Of a stretch of DNA of 64,000 bases, positions 10,318 to 18,751 are shown piece by piece (position 1 is the stretch's first letter; every line of letters starts with the position of its first letter). The stretch comes from Bacteroidota bacterium. Lineage in GTDB: Bacteria; Bacteroidota; Bacteroidia; Bacteroidales; NBLH01. The notes under the pieces are model-generated. The model had not been told where the DNA came from. It was given only the letters and a program-made list of their open reading frames with translations, and searched no databases. Where the stretch lies: NCBI GenBank assembly GCA_025361565.1, contig JANYKN010000140.1, forward strand, positions 158,945-222,944, read 5' to 3'. Both the position numbers and the translations under genes were made by a program.

Positions 10318-11874
10318 ATGATACGTATTAATAAAAAATACCATACCATTGCAGGAATGTTGATGCTGTTGCTTTTCGCATTTTCCTGCACCGATGATTT
10401 GAACCGTTTTCCAACCAACGGCACAACCAACGATATTCAATACAATACATTGGATGGATATAAACAAAGTCTTACTACTATTTATGCAACCCTTGCCTAT
10501 AGCGATTTTCTGAGGAATTACTGGAACATGCAGGAATTAACAACCGACGAGGCGGTTTCAACATGGGATGATAATGGAATCCTTTCGTACCATATTTTTA
10601 ATTGGACAGCCGATAATATTGCTTTGGGAAATGTTTATACAACTGTTTTATACAATATCACCCTTTGCAACAATTTTTTGATCGAGGCCTCAGATGATAA
10701 ATTGGCCAAACGGGGTTTTTCAGGACAAGATGTAGAGACCATAAAACAATATGCCGCAGAATCAAGGTTTATGAGAGCCTATTACTTTTGGATGTTGCTT
10801 GATTTGTATGGAAATCCGCCTTTCCCAACAGAAAACAGCCTACTTTCAGGCGATGCACCAAAACAAATCCAAAAAGAAGATTTGTATACTTTTATAGAAT
10901 CTGAACTGAAAGAAATTGAACCTTTGTTGGTAGCCCCTAAGTCCAATGAATATGGAAGAGCAGATCAAGCTGCTTGCTGGTCTTTACTTGCCCATTTATA
11001 TCAAAACGCACCAATATATATTGGAATTGATAAAAGTACCGACGTAATTACTTATTGCAAAAAAGTTATTGATGGTGGATATTCGCTCGAAAATCATTAC
11101 AGTTGGTTAATGCTGGCCGACAATTACCTGAATTCGGACGAATTTATTTTTACCATTAATTTCGACAATGCAAAGGAAATTACCTGGGGTGGCACAAATT
11201 ACCTGGCACTTGGTGCTGCTGGTGTTACCGCTGAAGTTAACGGGATGAGTGCTTCGTGGAATTCACTAAGGATGACCCAGCAAATTCCGGCTTTATTCCC
11301 AACCACGGATACACTCGTTGACAAACGTGCTCAATTCTGGACCAACGGCCAAATTCTTGAAGTGAAGGATTTAGGTTCTTCTACCGATGGTTACTCAAAT
11401 TATAAATTCCGCAATTTAAACCGCAACGGCCAGGCACCTGCTCAAAACAATACGTACAATAATATTTGCGATATCGATTACCCGATTTTCAGGCTTGCCG
11501 AAATTTATCTTAGCTATGCCGAAGCAGTTATTCGTGGTGGAGAAGGTGGCGATTTGAACACAGCACTTTCGTATATCAATAAAATAAGAGGAAGAGCCTA
11601 TGCTGGGGATCCTGCAAGTACCGATGGAAATATTACATTGCCCGATCTGACACTCGATTTTATTTTGGATGAACGTGGCAGGGAATTGTATTGGGAAACA
11701 TACCGTCGCACCGATTTGATCCGCTTCAACAAGCTCACAACCAATGAATATTTGTGGGCATGGAAAGGTGGAGTGAAACAAGGAATCCAGGTTGCTGATA
11801 AGTATAAAATATTTCCTATTCCTACCTCAGATTTATTGGCCAATCCCAATTTAAAACAAAACAAAGATTACTAA
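10318..11874 (+). CDS. susD-like: SusD/RagB-family glycan-binding lipoprotein
   Basis: A 518-residue surface lipoprotein that forms the lid of the SusC transporter and binds glycan. The lipobox is FAFSCTDD with Cys24. The protein has the SusD-type tetratricopeptide-like helical core, for example AAESRFMRAYYFWMLLDLYG, and the C-terminal family region with YPIFRLAEIYLSYAEAV and LDFILDERGRELYWETYRRTDL. It ends KQNKDY, typical of the family. It is 28 bp after SusC and 18 bp before a SusE/F-like gene, so the three are very likely co-transcribed. Specificity for galactan is inferred from the locus, not from the sequence of this protein. Confidence 0.96.
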   Translation: MIRINKKYHTIAGMLMLLLFAFSCTDDLNRFPTNGTTNDIQYNTLDGYKQSLTTIYATLAYSDFLRNYWNMQELTTDEAVSTWDDNGILSYHIFNWTADNIALGNVYTTVLYNITLCNNFLIEASDDKLAKRGFSGQDVETIKQYAAESRFMRAYYFWMLLDLYGNPPFPTENSLLSGDAPKQIQKEDLYTFIESELKEIEPLLVAPKSNEYGRADQAACWSLLAHLYQNAPIYIGIDKSTDVITYCKKVIDGGYSLENHYSWLMLADNYLNSDEFIFTINFDNAKEITWGGTNYLALGAAGVTAEVNGMSASWNSLRMTQQIPALFPTTDTLVDKRAQFWTNGQILEVKDLGSSTDGYSNYKFRNLNRNGQAPAQNNTYNNICDIDYPIFRLAEIYLSYAEAVIRGGEGGDLNTALSYINKIRGRAYAGDPASTDGNITLPDLTLDFILDERGRELYWETYRRTDLIRFNKLTTNEYLWAWKGGVKQGIQVADKYKIFPIPTSDLLANPNLKQNKDY

Positions 11875-11892
11875 TTTGAAAAAATAATAATT

Positions 11893-13110
11893 ATGAAATC
11901 AAAATTTATATATACGATTCTGGTTTTGCTTATGGTGTTTTCGGCCTGCGAAAACGATCTGCTGAAAACCACTATAACCGATGGCACAGCGCCAGTACTA
12001 ACATCATCCAAAACACGGATTGAACTGTTGCTCGCCGATTCGGCAAATAATGCAATTAGTTTGAGCTGGACAGATCCAAAATATCTTGACAACACAAGCA
12101 ATGGAAGCCTTGTTGGTACTTATTTTATTGAAATTGACAAATCCAATGATTTTTCCGCTCCCATTTTAATTGCTGCAGGAAATACACTTGAACAATCATT
12201 TTCAGTATACAATTTCAATAAATTATTATTGGGTATGGATTGTAATTCTGGTGTGGCAAACGATATTTTTGTAAGGGTTAAATCGGTGTTTTTCAATTCC
12301 GATACTTTGCTTTCCAATGTTCTGCAACTTTCGGTTACACCTTATGCCACAGTAATACCTCCGGCCATTACCGTACCTGGTGAATTGTGGATCAGCGGAG
12401 CTGCTATCCCTGCCGGATGGATTACTCCTTTTCCTGCCAATCAAAAGTTCTTCAAAGAATCTTCAACTACTTTTTCAATAATTATTGACTTGTTGGGAGG
12501 TAAAGATTATGAAATGATAACCGATGGAAACGGTGTAAACTGGACTCCATGTTATCGTCTTGATCCCGCCATTGATCCTGCATCTGTTGTTTGGGGTGGC
12601 GGCTTTGTATGGGATGGAAATGGTTCGCCATACAATTGGGGAAGCAAAAAATTCCTTAGCCCACCAAGCGATGGAACCTATAAACTGACCTTCAATTTTC
12701 AGGATGCAACATACACAGTAGTTGATGTAACAGGTCCTCCGGTTATTGCAATTCCTGCCGAATTATGGATTAGTGGCTCAGGCCTCACAGGCGGTTGGAT
12801 AACTCCTTTTCCTGCCGAACGTCAGTTTACCAAAATTGATGATTACAGGTTCTCGATTTCCATTTTCCTTGCAGCAAGTTCCGATTACGAAATGATTACT
12901 GATGGAACAGGCGCCAATTGGACTCCTTGCTACCGAATTGATCCGGCACTTGATAGAACTACAATGATATGGGGTGGTTCATTTGTTTGGGATGGTGATG
13001 GTTCAGCTTACGGTTGGGGCAGCAAAAAATTCTTGTCGCCTCCGACTGACGGCACTTATAAATTGATTTTCGATTTTCAAACAGCAACTTATATTGTTTT
13101 AATGGAATAA
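11893..13110 (+). CDS. SusE/SusF-like outer-membrane glycan-binding lipoprotein with two repeated domains
   Basis: A 405-residue lipoprotein (lipobox VFSACEND, Cys19) placed directly after SusD. Residues about 20-155 resemble the SusE N-terminal domain (LSWTDPKY, FIEIDKSNDF). The rest is a tandem repeat of about 119 residues, DNA 12376-12732 and 12751-13107. Each copy has ELWISG, GWITPFPA, DYEMITDG, NWTPCYR, FVWDG, WGSKKFLSPP and DGTYKL. These match the SusE/SusF type of carbohydrate-binding modules. It probably retains galactan at the cell surface for the GH53 lipoprotein. The copies are close enough to suggest recent duplication. Confidence 0.88.
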   Translation: MKSKFIYTILVLLMVFSACENDLLKTTITDGTAPVLTSSKTRIELLLADSANNAISLSWTDPKYLDNTSNGSLVGTYFIEIDKSNDFSAPILIAAGNTLEQSFSVYNFNKLLLGMDCNSGVANDIFVRVKSVFFNSDTLLSNVLQLSVTPYATVIPPAITVPGELWISGAAIPAGWITPFPANQKFFKESSTTFSIIIDLLGGKDYEMITDGNGVNWTPCYRLDPAIDPASVVWGGGFVWDGNGSPYNWGSKKFLSPPSDGTYKLTFNFQDATYTVVDVTGPPVIAIPAELWISGSGLTGGWITPFPAERQFTKIDDYRFSISIFLAASSDYEMITDGTGANWTPCYRIDPALDRTTMIWGGSFVWDGDGSAYGWGSKKFLSPPTDGTYKLIFDFQTATYIVLME

Positions 13111-13129
13111 AATAAGTTGAGGAATTTTT

Positions 13130-13327
13130 AAGAGGCTGTCTAAAAAGTGTTTTCTGGACGTCGAGCTGTTTGCTGAGCCTGGTCGAAGCACTGTCGAAAA
13201 GATTATTGATAATCAATAACTTATATACTTCGATAAACTTAGTACATCGCATTTCGACAAGCGTTTGACTGAGCTCACGCCGAAGTCTCAATGTCCATCA
13301 CTTTTAGGACTTTTTAGACAGCCTCTT
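13130..13327. repeat. MITE/REP-like element with 19-bp perfect terminal inverted repeats
   Basis: The left end aagaggctgtctaaaaagt (13130-13148) is the exact reverse complement of the right end at 13309-13327. The 198-bp interior has no convincing gene. It carries REP-like words: gctgagcctggtcgaagcac near 13173 on one side and a tcgacaag...gactgagctcacgccgaag block near 13253 on the other. It sits between convergent genes (SusE/F and the YciI-like gene). Structure is seen directly; transposition is inferred. The ends resemble those of some IS-derived elements, but no transposase is present. It could also act as a terminator when transcribed. Confidence 0.7.
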
Positions 13328-13385
13328 TCTTTTTTATCCTAGTTTTGATAAAAAAATTCATGGTTAAATCAACACACGATTTTGC

Positions 13386-13895
13386 CTAAAAACTCTTCTT
13401 CGTAATTTTCCCATGCAAAGCATTCACTTCCATCAAAGCAGCCGATCCATACCACGGATGAAGTTCCATTTTTAAACGGCCAGATTTTACTGCCGGATCA
13501 GTGTTTATTAATGCTTCAGCTTCAGCAATGGTTTCTACATTGAAAATAAAAATGCCTCTAACATCGGTGTCGTCCATAAAAGGGCCAGCAAGTATTAACT
13601 TACCTTCTTTTGCCAAACGAGCTATATTGTCCATATGACCTTTTTGTATTTTAGCAGTTTCTATTGAATCCTGCTCTCGATTCGGTCCTTTTTTAAGGTA
13701 GGCGAAAACATATCTTTTCATTCCATATTCATCGGCTCCATATTTTTTTGCAAGCACTGAATCAAAGGTAGATTCATTTATTTGGTTCAAGGCCAGTGAA
13801 TCTTTGTTTACCGAATTTTCTTTTCTGGAATCTTGTTTATTACCACAACTGTAAATACTGAATAAGAATAGAAAAATTGGAATAATTGTTTTCAT
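13386..13895 (-). CDS. YciI-like domain lipoprotein
   Basis: A 169-residue protein with a lipoprotein signal (IYSCGNK, Cys17). Residues about 60-150 match the YciI/YCII fold: YVFAYLKKGPNR, then KGHMDNIARLAKEGKLILAGPF, then RGIFIFNVETIAEAEALINTDPAV and GRLKMELHPWYG. The family is a small ferredoxin-like fold with few biochemically defined members; some relatives are hydrolases or dehalogenase-related. An exported lipoprotein form is known mainly from Bacteroidota. It is 28 bp after the preceding minus-strand gene and probably ends a three-gene transcript. No substrate can be assigned. Confidence 0.8.
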   Translation of the reverse strand: MKTIIPIFLFLFSIYSCGNKQDSRKENSVNKDSLALNQINESTFDSVLAKKYGADEYGMKRYVFAYLKKGPNREQDSIETAKIQKGHMDNIARLAKEGKLILAGPFMDDTDVRGIFIFNVETIAEAEALINTDPAVKSGRLKMELHPWYGSAALMEVNALHGKITKKSF

Positions 13896-13923
13896 GGTTA
13901 TTTAGTTAATGGTTTAAAATTTA

Positions 13924-15057
13924 TTATTCTGGTTCATAATAAATTACAATTGATCCGCACTCGCCAAGCGTTGATTCCAGCGACATTAAATGTTTGGAAT
14001 TTCCGTCAAAAATAATCACTGATGCTGTATTTGGAGGATCTTTGCCCAAATTATGTGCAAATACAATTAATTTATTTTGCCCAGGCCTTAAGGTTACCTG
14101 TATTTTTTTTCTATCGCTTTTTAGCACATATTTTTTTAGCAATTGCTTTTCATTCAGAAAAAGTGAAATTTTATCGCCATCCTCTTTTCCATAATCCCAA
14201 ACCTGAATTTCAACGGAACTTGTTTTTACTGTCATTTCGTGAGTTGAAACAACTATCCGCCCATTGATGGCGGTAACTTCGTTTTTATCGTTCACTTCAG
14301 GGATAATTTTATGTCTATTCTTTTTTTCCCTTTTTTTGATGTTTAGAAAAGCGTACGATAAAGAAGTTCCAAAATATGCCCCCGAACCATTTGAACTAAT
14401 TAACGTATTTCCAGAAATGCTATTGGTTTGTATGTTCAAATTGCATTCATAAACCGGATTCAGAGAATAATTGAATCCCAGATAAAGATTGAAATTGAGC
14501 CTTCTGGTAAGTGAAAAGCCCAATCCACTTTCAAGAAAGATTGAAGAAAATTGTTCTTCTTTATTGGATTGGGTAATACTTATTTCCGGCGCCTGATAAA
14601 CAAATTCTGAAGTTTCATTGGCTGGTTTTGTGTTTCCAAACTGATATCCCGAAAAAAGCATCCATTGAATTCTTTCATTGTTTTGAAATGGTAAACTAAA
14701 ACCAATATTTCCTGAAAATCCCTGAACCTGAACCGTAGATTCATTTTTAATTTTTACATAATCGCCATTATTCAAGGAAATGGGCTGGTTATCTGCAAAC
14801 TTCCATTTATATTTTTGATCAAAAGCGTTGAATCCAATTTCAATATATTTTCCAATTCTATAATGTAAACCAGCCGAAACCAGATTTTGGTTAAAAAGTG
14901 GGCTAGTATTTTCCAATTCGTTACCATAGCCTTCGACCTTAAAGCGAGTATTTCCGGTTTGGGCTTTCAAATCAAAGCAAAATTGTTGCTGTCCATAACA
15001 AAAATAGGCGTATAAAAAGCAGGATGTCAATATAATAACCCGGAAGAATGGTTTCAT
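13924..15057 (-). CDS. Outer-membrane beta-barrel-like protein, function unknown
   Basis: A 377-residue protein with a signal peptide ending about CYGQ-QQF. The first two thirds show alternating hydrophobic and aromatic strands typical of small outer-membrane barrels (GLHYRIGKYIEIGFNAF, RLNFNLYLGFNYSL). The C-terminal 100 residues form a separate beta-rich domain (VEIQVWDYGKEDGDKISLFLN, LRPGQNKLIVFAHNLG, ending IVIYYEPE). That domain looks like a secreted beta-sandwich, but I do not recognise a named family. The start overlaps the stop of the upstream lipoprotein by 4 bp, so the two are translationally coupled and likely work together at the envelope. Confidence 0.6.
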   Translation of the reverse strand: MKPFFRVIILTSCFLYAYFCYGQQQFCFDLKAQTGNTRFKVEGYGNELENTSPLFNQNLVSAGLHYRIGKYIEIGFNAFDQKYKWKFADNQPISLNNGDYVKIKNESTVQVQGFSGNIGFSLPFQNNERIQWMLFSGYQFGNTKPANETSEFVYQAPEISITQSNKEEQFSSIFLESGLGFSLTRRLNFNLYLGFNYSLNPVYECNLNIQTNSISGNTLISSNGSGAYFGTSLSYAFLNIKKREKKNRHKIIPEVNDKNEVTAINGRIVVSTHEMTVKTSSVEIQVWDYGKEDGDKISLFLNEKQLLKKYVLKSDRKKIQVTLRPGQNKLIVFAHNLGKDPPNTASVIIFDGNSKHLMSLESTLGECGSIVIYYEPE

Positions 15058-15923
15058 TCAATTTGCGTTTTACTATTCTTTTTAGAATTTTGTTCTGTTG
15101 ATTTTTTGGCAAAAAACAAGTCCAATTCTGCTACATTGCTTTTTGAGCCATCTTTATAAACCATCCAGAATCTGTTGTGAATATAATCTGAATAGCCATT
15201 AGTAATGCACAATTTAAAACTGATTTGTTGAGTGTACGTAATAGTTTGAGGAAAAATAATCCGGTTTCGAGGCAGTGAAAAATCTGAGCTGTTCCAAAAA
15301 TAACCATCAAGAGAATAAAAATCGCCATTTCCGCTAATACTGTCAATTTCATCGGCGCAATATCCTTTGTGGATAAAAGAGATCAGATATCTATCACCAG
15401 TGCCAGCATCGGTTTCGCATGTTGAGGTATCAATAAGTGAATAAATTGGCAATTCAATTTGTTTTACACATGGCAATTCATATGAAAAATCAAGTGTGTT
15501 GCTTCTGGATTTGTTTTGATAAATTGCGGTGATTTTACCAGTGACTGACTTGGCTGTGTCACTGGTTTCATGAATTCGAACATTAAGCAAACTACTTTCA
15601 TCGGTTTTATTGGTAAAATCGATGTTTCGGTGTCCAATTGAAACAGTATCAGAAAGATAAATCAGATTTTCACCCGAAGAATAATTTCTGGTAATGCTTA
15701 AACTGTCAACAAAATCATAGCAAAATCCCTGGTGCAGAATATTTAAGGCAGTAAATCCTGGATCTAACATTTCCGTACTTTCAAACGAAAGTTGTTTTGG
15801 GCAGGTTGTAATTTCCACCTTTAAATCGCTTGAGCGATTGCATTGATAAAGCAAGAACAATGAAAAGAATAGCCAATATAATTTGAATTGTTTTTCCAAG
15901 GATTTGGTTTTGATTTTATCCAA
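15054..15923 (-). CDS. Lipoprotein of unknown function
   Basis: A 289-residue protein with a hydrophobic signal and lipobox FLLYQCNRS (Cys near 28). No ATG lies in frame upstream of the signal segment, so a TTG start at 15921-15923 is proposed; this is uncertain. The mature part is beta-rich with paired cysteines (EITTCPKQ, HQGFCYDF, HKGYCADE), and the two blocks HQGFCYDFVDSLSITRNYSSG and HKGYCADEIDSISGNGDFYS look like an internal repeat. No family was recognised. It overlaps the following barrel gene by 4 bp and begins a likely three-gene operon that ends with the YciI lipoprotein. Confidence 0.55.
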   Translation of the reverse strand: MDKIKTKSLEKQFKLYWLFFSLFLLYQCNRSSDLKVEITTCPKQLSFESTEMLDPGFTALNILHQGFCYDFVDSLSITRNYSSGENLIYLSDTVSIGHRNIDFTNKTDESSLLNVRIHETSDTAKSVTGKITAIYQNKSRSNTLDFSYELPCVKQIELPIYSLIDTSTCETDAGTGDRYLISFIHKGYCADEIDSISGNGDFYSLDGYFWNSSDFSLPRNRIIFPQTITYTQQISFKLCITNGYSDYIHNRFWMVYKDGSKSNVAELDLFFAKKSTEQNSKKNSKTQIE

Positions 15924-16053
15924 ATTTAGTAAAAGAAATGATGATTGGCAATTTGATTGTTAAAATTACAGTGAAACTCGAGCTGGTTAATGTCTTCGAT
16001 TTACGACAATGTTTTAATCACTATTTCTTAAGGTCTGCAAACTTCTAATATTT

Positions 16054-17316
16054 TCAAAATTCAACAATAATCTCATGCACTCCATCTCCGTAACCATACT
16101 TGATTTCGAATCCATAGTAATCGCAAATCTTACGGGCCAGTGAAAGGCCTATTCCCAATGATTCGCTATTTTGCGATGCCTTTGAAAATCTTTCAAACAG
16201 TAAATTCGGATCAAAATGAAGCGCTGGTCCTGTATTTTTTATCAATAATCTATTGGCAGAGAGCTCAATAGATAAGCTTCCATTAGTAATATTATGCCTG
16301 ATTGCATTTTTAACCAGATTTGTAAAAAGAATATCAGCCAATTCAGGGCTCATGGATAATTTTGGATTTCCCTTTACTTCAAAGTTTGCAGCAATTGAAC
16401 CAGCATCAATAAAATCTTCGAATATTTCAAGCTTGGAATGAATTAATTTTTCGATATCAATAAGCTGTTTATCAGGAAATTGATTATGCTCGAGTTTTGT
16501 AAATAAAGTAAGTGCCTTAATTAGTTTTGAAAGGCGCATGGTTTCATTGTTGATTTCACCAGCTAGATGCATCTGGTTTTCATTGGTGTTTTGGTCTTGC
16601 AACAACAAATCGGTTTTTGAACGAATAATAGCTAAAGGTGTTTGCATTTCGTGGGTTAGGTTGCCAGTAAAATCTCTTAATCCCTGAAAATCTGAACTTA
16701 TTTTATCAATCATCCGTTTTAGAACCTGATTTAGCTGGTTAAATTCAATAATCATAGATTCTGAAAAGTCCAGTTTTTCGGGCGATGAAATATCAAAATG
16801 CTGGATTTTATCAATGGTAACAAAAAATTCGGACCAGATGCGACCAAAAAAATATCGATAAAGAAAATAAACCGCCAATAAAAACACAATTACTATCATA
16901 GTGATAATCAATGCAATTTGCTCAATCAGGTAATTTGATTCTATCAAAGATTTATAAATTGAAATTTTGTATAAGTTACCTTGAATTTCGATATAAAACG
17001 ACAAACGTTTATAGGGCGCATAATTATTTCGTAAATAATCAAAAACCAATGTATCAGCAAATTGGGTTGGCATGCTGGTTTTGGAATGAACCACGTCCAA
17101 TTGAATAAACCCACCGGAAATAAAAACAGCTTTGCTTAAATCTGTATCTAAATGCCCCAAATCGTGAGAAAATCTATACATCTGATCGGTCAGTTCCTGT
17201 TTAACTTTCCTTTCTTCAAGTCTTTTTACAAGTTGAAATATGGCAATTCCACTTATAAAAAAAGTGAAAAGTGAAACCGTAATATAATAAAGTGTAGTTT
17301 TGGTTAAAAGCCTCAT
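16054..17316 (-). CDS. Sensor histidine kinase, two transmembrane segments
   Basis: A 420-residue membrane histidine kinase. Transmembrane segments lie at about residues 10-30 and 132-155, enclosing a periplasmic domain of about 100 residues. The phosphorylated histidine is H222 in NLTHEMQTPLAII. The catalytic domain has the N box DILFTNLVKNAIRHN and the G box GIGLSLARKICDYYG. It lies 34 bp after an OmpR-family regulator and is surely its partner. The E-M after His and the loose G1 region (NTGPALHFDPNLLFERF) resemble the RprX/BaeS-like kinases of Bacteroidota. The stimulus is unknown. Confidence 0.9.
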   Translation of the reverse strand: MRLLTKTTLYYITVSLFTFFISGIAIFQLVKRLEERKVKQELTDQMYRFSHDLGHLDTDLSKAVFISGGFIQLDVVHSKTSMPTQFADTLVFDYLRNNYAPYKRLSFYIEIQGNLYKISIYKSLIESNYLIEQIALIITMIVIVFLLAVYFLYRYFFGRIWSEFFVTIDKIQHFDISSPEKLDFSESMIIEFNQLNQVLKRMIDKISSDFQGLRDFTGNLTHEMQTPLAIIRSKTDLLLQDQNTNENQMHLAGEINNETMRLSKLIKALTLFTKLEHNQFPDKQLIDIEKLIHSKLEIFEDFIDAGSIAANFEVKGNPKLSMSPELADILFTNLVKNAIRHNITNGSLSIELSANRLLIKNTGPALHFDPNLLFERFSKASQNSESLGIGLSLARKICDYYGFEIKYGYGDGVHEIIVEF

Positions 17317-17350
17317 GATGAAATATTTACATTACAAAACATATTAAACA

Positions 17351-18040
17351 TTAGACTTCATTCGAACTGGTTTGAAATTTATAACCAATTCCGTAAATGG
17401 TTTGTATGTACTCCTGCAAACCTTTTTCCTGCAATTTCTTTCTTAAATTTTTAATGTGGGCGTAAACAAAATCATATGAATTGGCCATGTCAATATTATC
17501 GCCCCAAAGATGTTCGGCAATTGTTTCTTTGGCAATAACCCTATTCTGGTTTGAAATAAAAAAAAGAAGCAGGTTGTATTCCTTTTTAGTTAAATCGAGT
17601 AATTCGTCGCCAGCTTTAACCTGAAACTCATCAGGGTTTATACTTAGTTTTCCTGCCTCAATGGTATTGCTGCCGCTAAAAGTAATCCTGCGAATGAGTG
17701 AGCGGACCCTGGCATTCAATTCAGCCAAATCAAATGGTTTAACAAGGTAATCATCAGCCCCTAAATTTAGGCCTTCAATACGGTCGTCAATTGTGTCGCG
17801 GGCCGAAATGATAATAATACCTGTTGGATCATTTTCCTTTTTTAATTGTTTTATGATATCCAGACCTGAACCATCGGGCAAATTTAAATCAATGATTGCA
17901 CAATCGTATTTATAAACCGCAATCTTTTCAACCGCAGATTTATAATCGCCAGCCAGCTCACAAACATATCCACTTAGTTTAAAATAAGAAATAATAGAAG
18001 CTGATAGGCTTTTTTCATCTTCAACCAATAAAATTTTCAT
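17351..18040 (-). CDS. OmpR-family response regulator
   Basis: A 229-residue regulator with an N-terminal receiver and a C-terminal winged-helix DNA-binding domain. The receiver shows the acidic pair in LLVEDEK, the phosphoacceptor D51 in IIDLNLPDGSG, and K101 in DYLVKPFD. The DNA-binding region includes DLTKKEYNLLLFFISNQNRVIAKETIAEHLWG and the C-terminal IQTIYGIGYKF. All key residues are intact. It precedes its kinase on the same strand by 34 bp. No target gene can be named; the genes on both sides are candidates only by proximity. Confidence 0.93.
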   Translation of the reverse strand: MKILLVEDEKSLSASIISYFKLSGYVCELAGDYKSAVEKIAVYKYDCAIIDLNLPDGSGLDIIKQLKKENDPTGIIIISARDTIDDRIEGLNLGADDYLVKPFDLAELNARVRSLIRRITFSGSNTIEAGKLSINPDEFQVKAGDELLDLTKKEYNLLLFFISNQNRVIAKETIAEHLWGDNIDMANSYDFVYAHIKNLRKKLQEKGLQEYIQTIYGIGYKFQTSSNEV

Positions 18041-18341
18041 AAATTAAATGATTGATCCATTTTTAATTTATTGCGAAGATAATCTTTCTATTCAAAATTG
18101 TTTGGATGATTCGTCTAATATGCTTTAATTTATGCCATCAATTTATATTATCTGTTCAATTGGCATGTAAGCTGACTCAACTTTATATAAATTAAAATTT
18201 TATTAAAGATTGTGTGATTTAATTTAAAAATATACATTTATCGCCTTTTAAAAATGATTACTTTGTTTGGTTTGTTAATCCTATTAAAAGTAAGTCTTAT
18301 CATAAAAAATCAATTAAATAAATAAAAAACTGTTTTTCTTA
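18041..18341. other. Divergent intergenic region, no gene seen
   Basis: Very AT-rich spacer between the divergently transcribed response regulator and the small acidic protein. Apart from the candidate promoter at 18342-18371 for the plus-strand gene, no open frame, hairpin or repeat stood out. On the minus strand, TATCTTCG (18074-18081) resembles the -7 box with one mismatch and could serve the regulator gene. Confidence 0.4.
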
Positions 18342-18371
18342 TTTGTTGATTTGTAAAAATTAATACATTTA
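18342..18371 (+). promoter_or_regulatory. Candidate Bacteroidota promoter (TTTG-N18-TACATTTA)
   Basis: TTTG at 18342-18345 and TACATTTA at 18364-18371 are 18 bp apart, within the usual 17-23 bp range. The -7 box has one mismatch from TAnnTTTG. The start codon of the acidic protein is about 30 bp downstream. Confidence 0.5.
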
Positions 18372-18400
18372 TCAAAATTTAAAATCTAATTATTTTCACA

Positions 18401-18751
18401 ATGAAATCTAATAAACCTAAAGTAATCAAAGACTTTGAGAAGCTTGATCCTGAAATACAGGAGCAAATTAAGCTGGTTTATCCCGATGGTTTTTACAGCC
18501 ATCTTGTATATTATACCAACAAAGACGGACAAAGCGTAACAGCTCTTCCCTTTGAAACCGAAGACAAGCATTATCTTGTTAGAATGACTATCAATCAGGC
18601 CAAAGCCATTATTGAAGAGGATGAAGATTACGATATGGAAGGCAACTTGAAAGACGATGCAAAAAAAGAGTATGAAGATAAATATTCTGATTTAGATTAT
18701 TTATCTGAACAAATATCTGAAAATGAGCCTACTGACGACGATGACGATTAG
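18401..18751 (+). CDS. Small acidic cytoplasmic protein, unknown function
   Basis: A 116-residue protein without signal or membrane segment. It begins with a basic helix (MKSNKPKVIKDFEKLDPEIQ), continues with a compact core (LVYPDGFYSHLVYYTNKDGQ, ALPFETEDKHYLVRMTINQA) and ends in a strongly acidic tail finishing in five aspartates. I do not know a named function; similar small proteins appear to be widespread in Bacteroidota. The acidic tail could mediate interaction with a basic protein or nucleic-acid-binding partner, but this is speculation. It has its own candidate promoter and is monocistronic. Confidence 0.75.
   Translation: MKSNKPKVIKDFEKLDPEIQEQIKLVYPDGFYSHLVYYTNKDGQSVTALPFETEDKHYLVRMTINQAKAIIEEDEDYDMEGNLKDDAKKEYEDKYSDLDYLSEQISENEPTDDDDD

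Noticed and set aside
13130..13327. A CRISPR-like or tRNA-like interpretation of the inverted repeats.
   Set aside because: There are no regular direct repeats with spacers and no cloverleaf; the structure is a simple inverted-end element.
13959..14452. Open frames on the strand opposite to the barrel and lipoprotein genes.
   Set aside because: They overlap a clearly coding minus-strand gene fully and show no family features.
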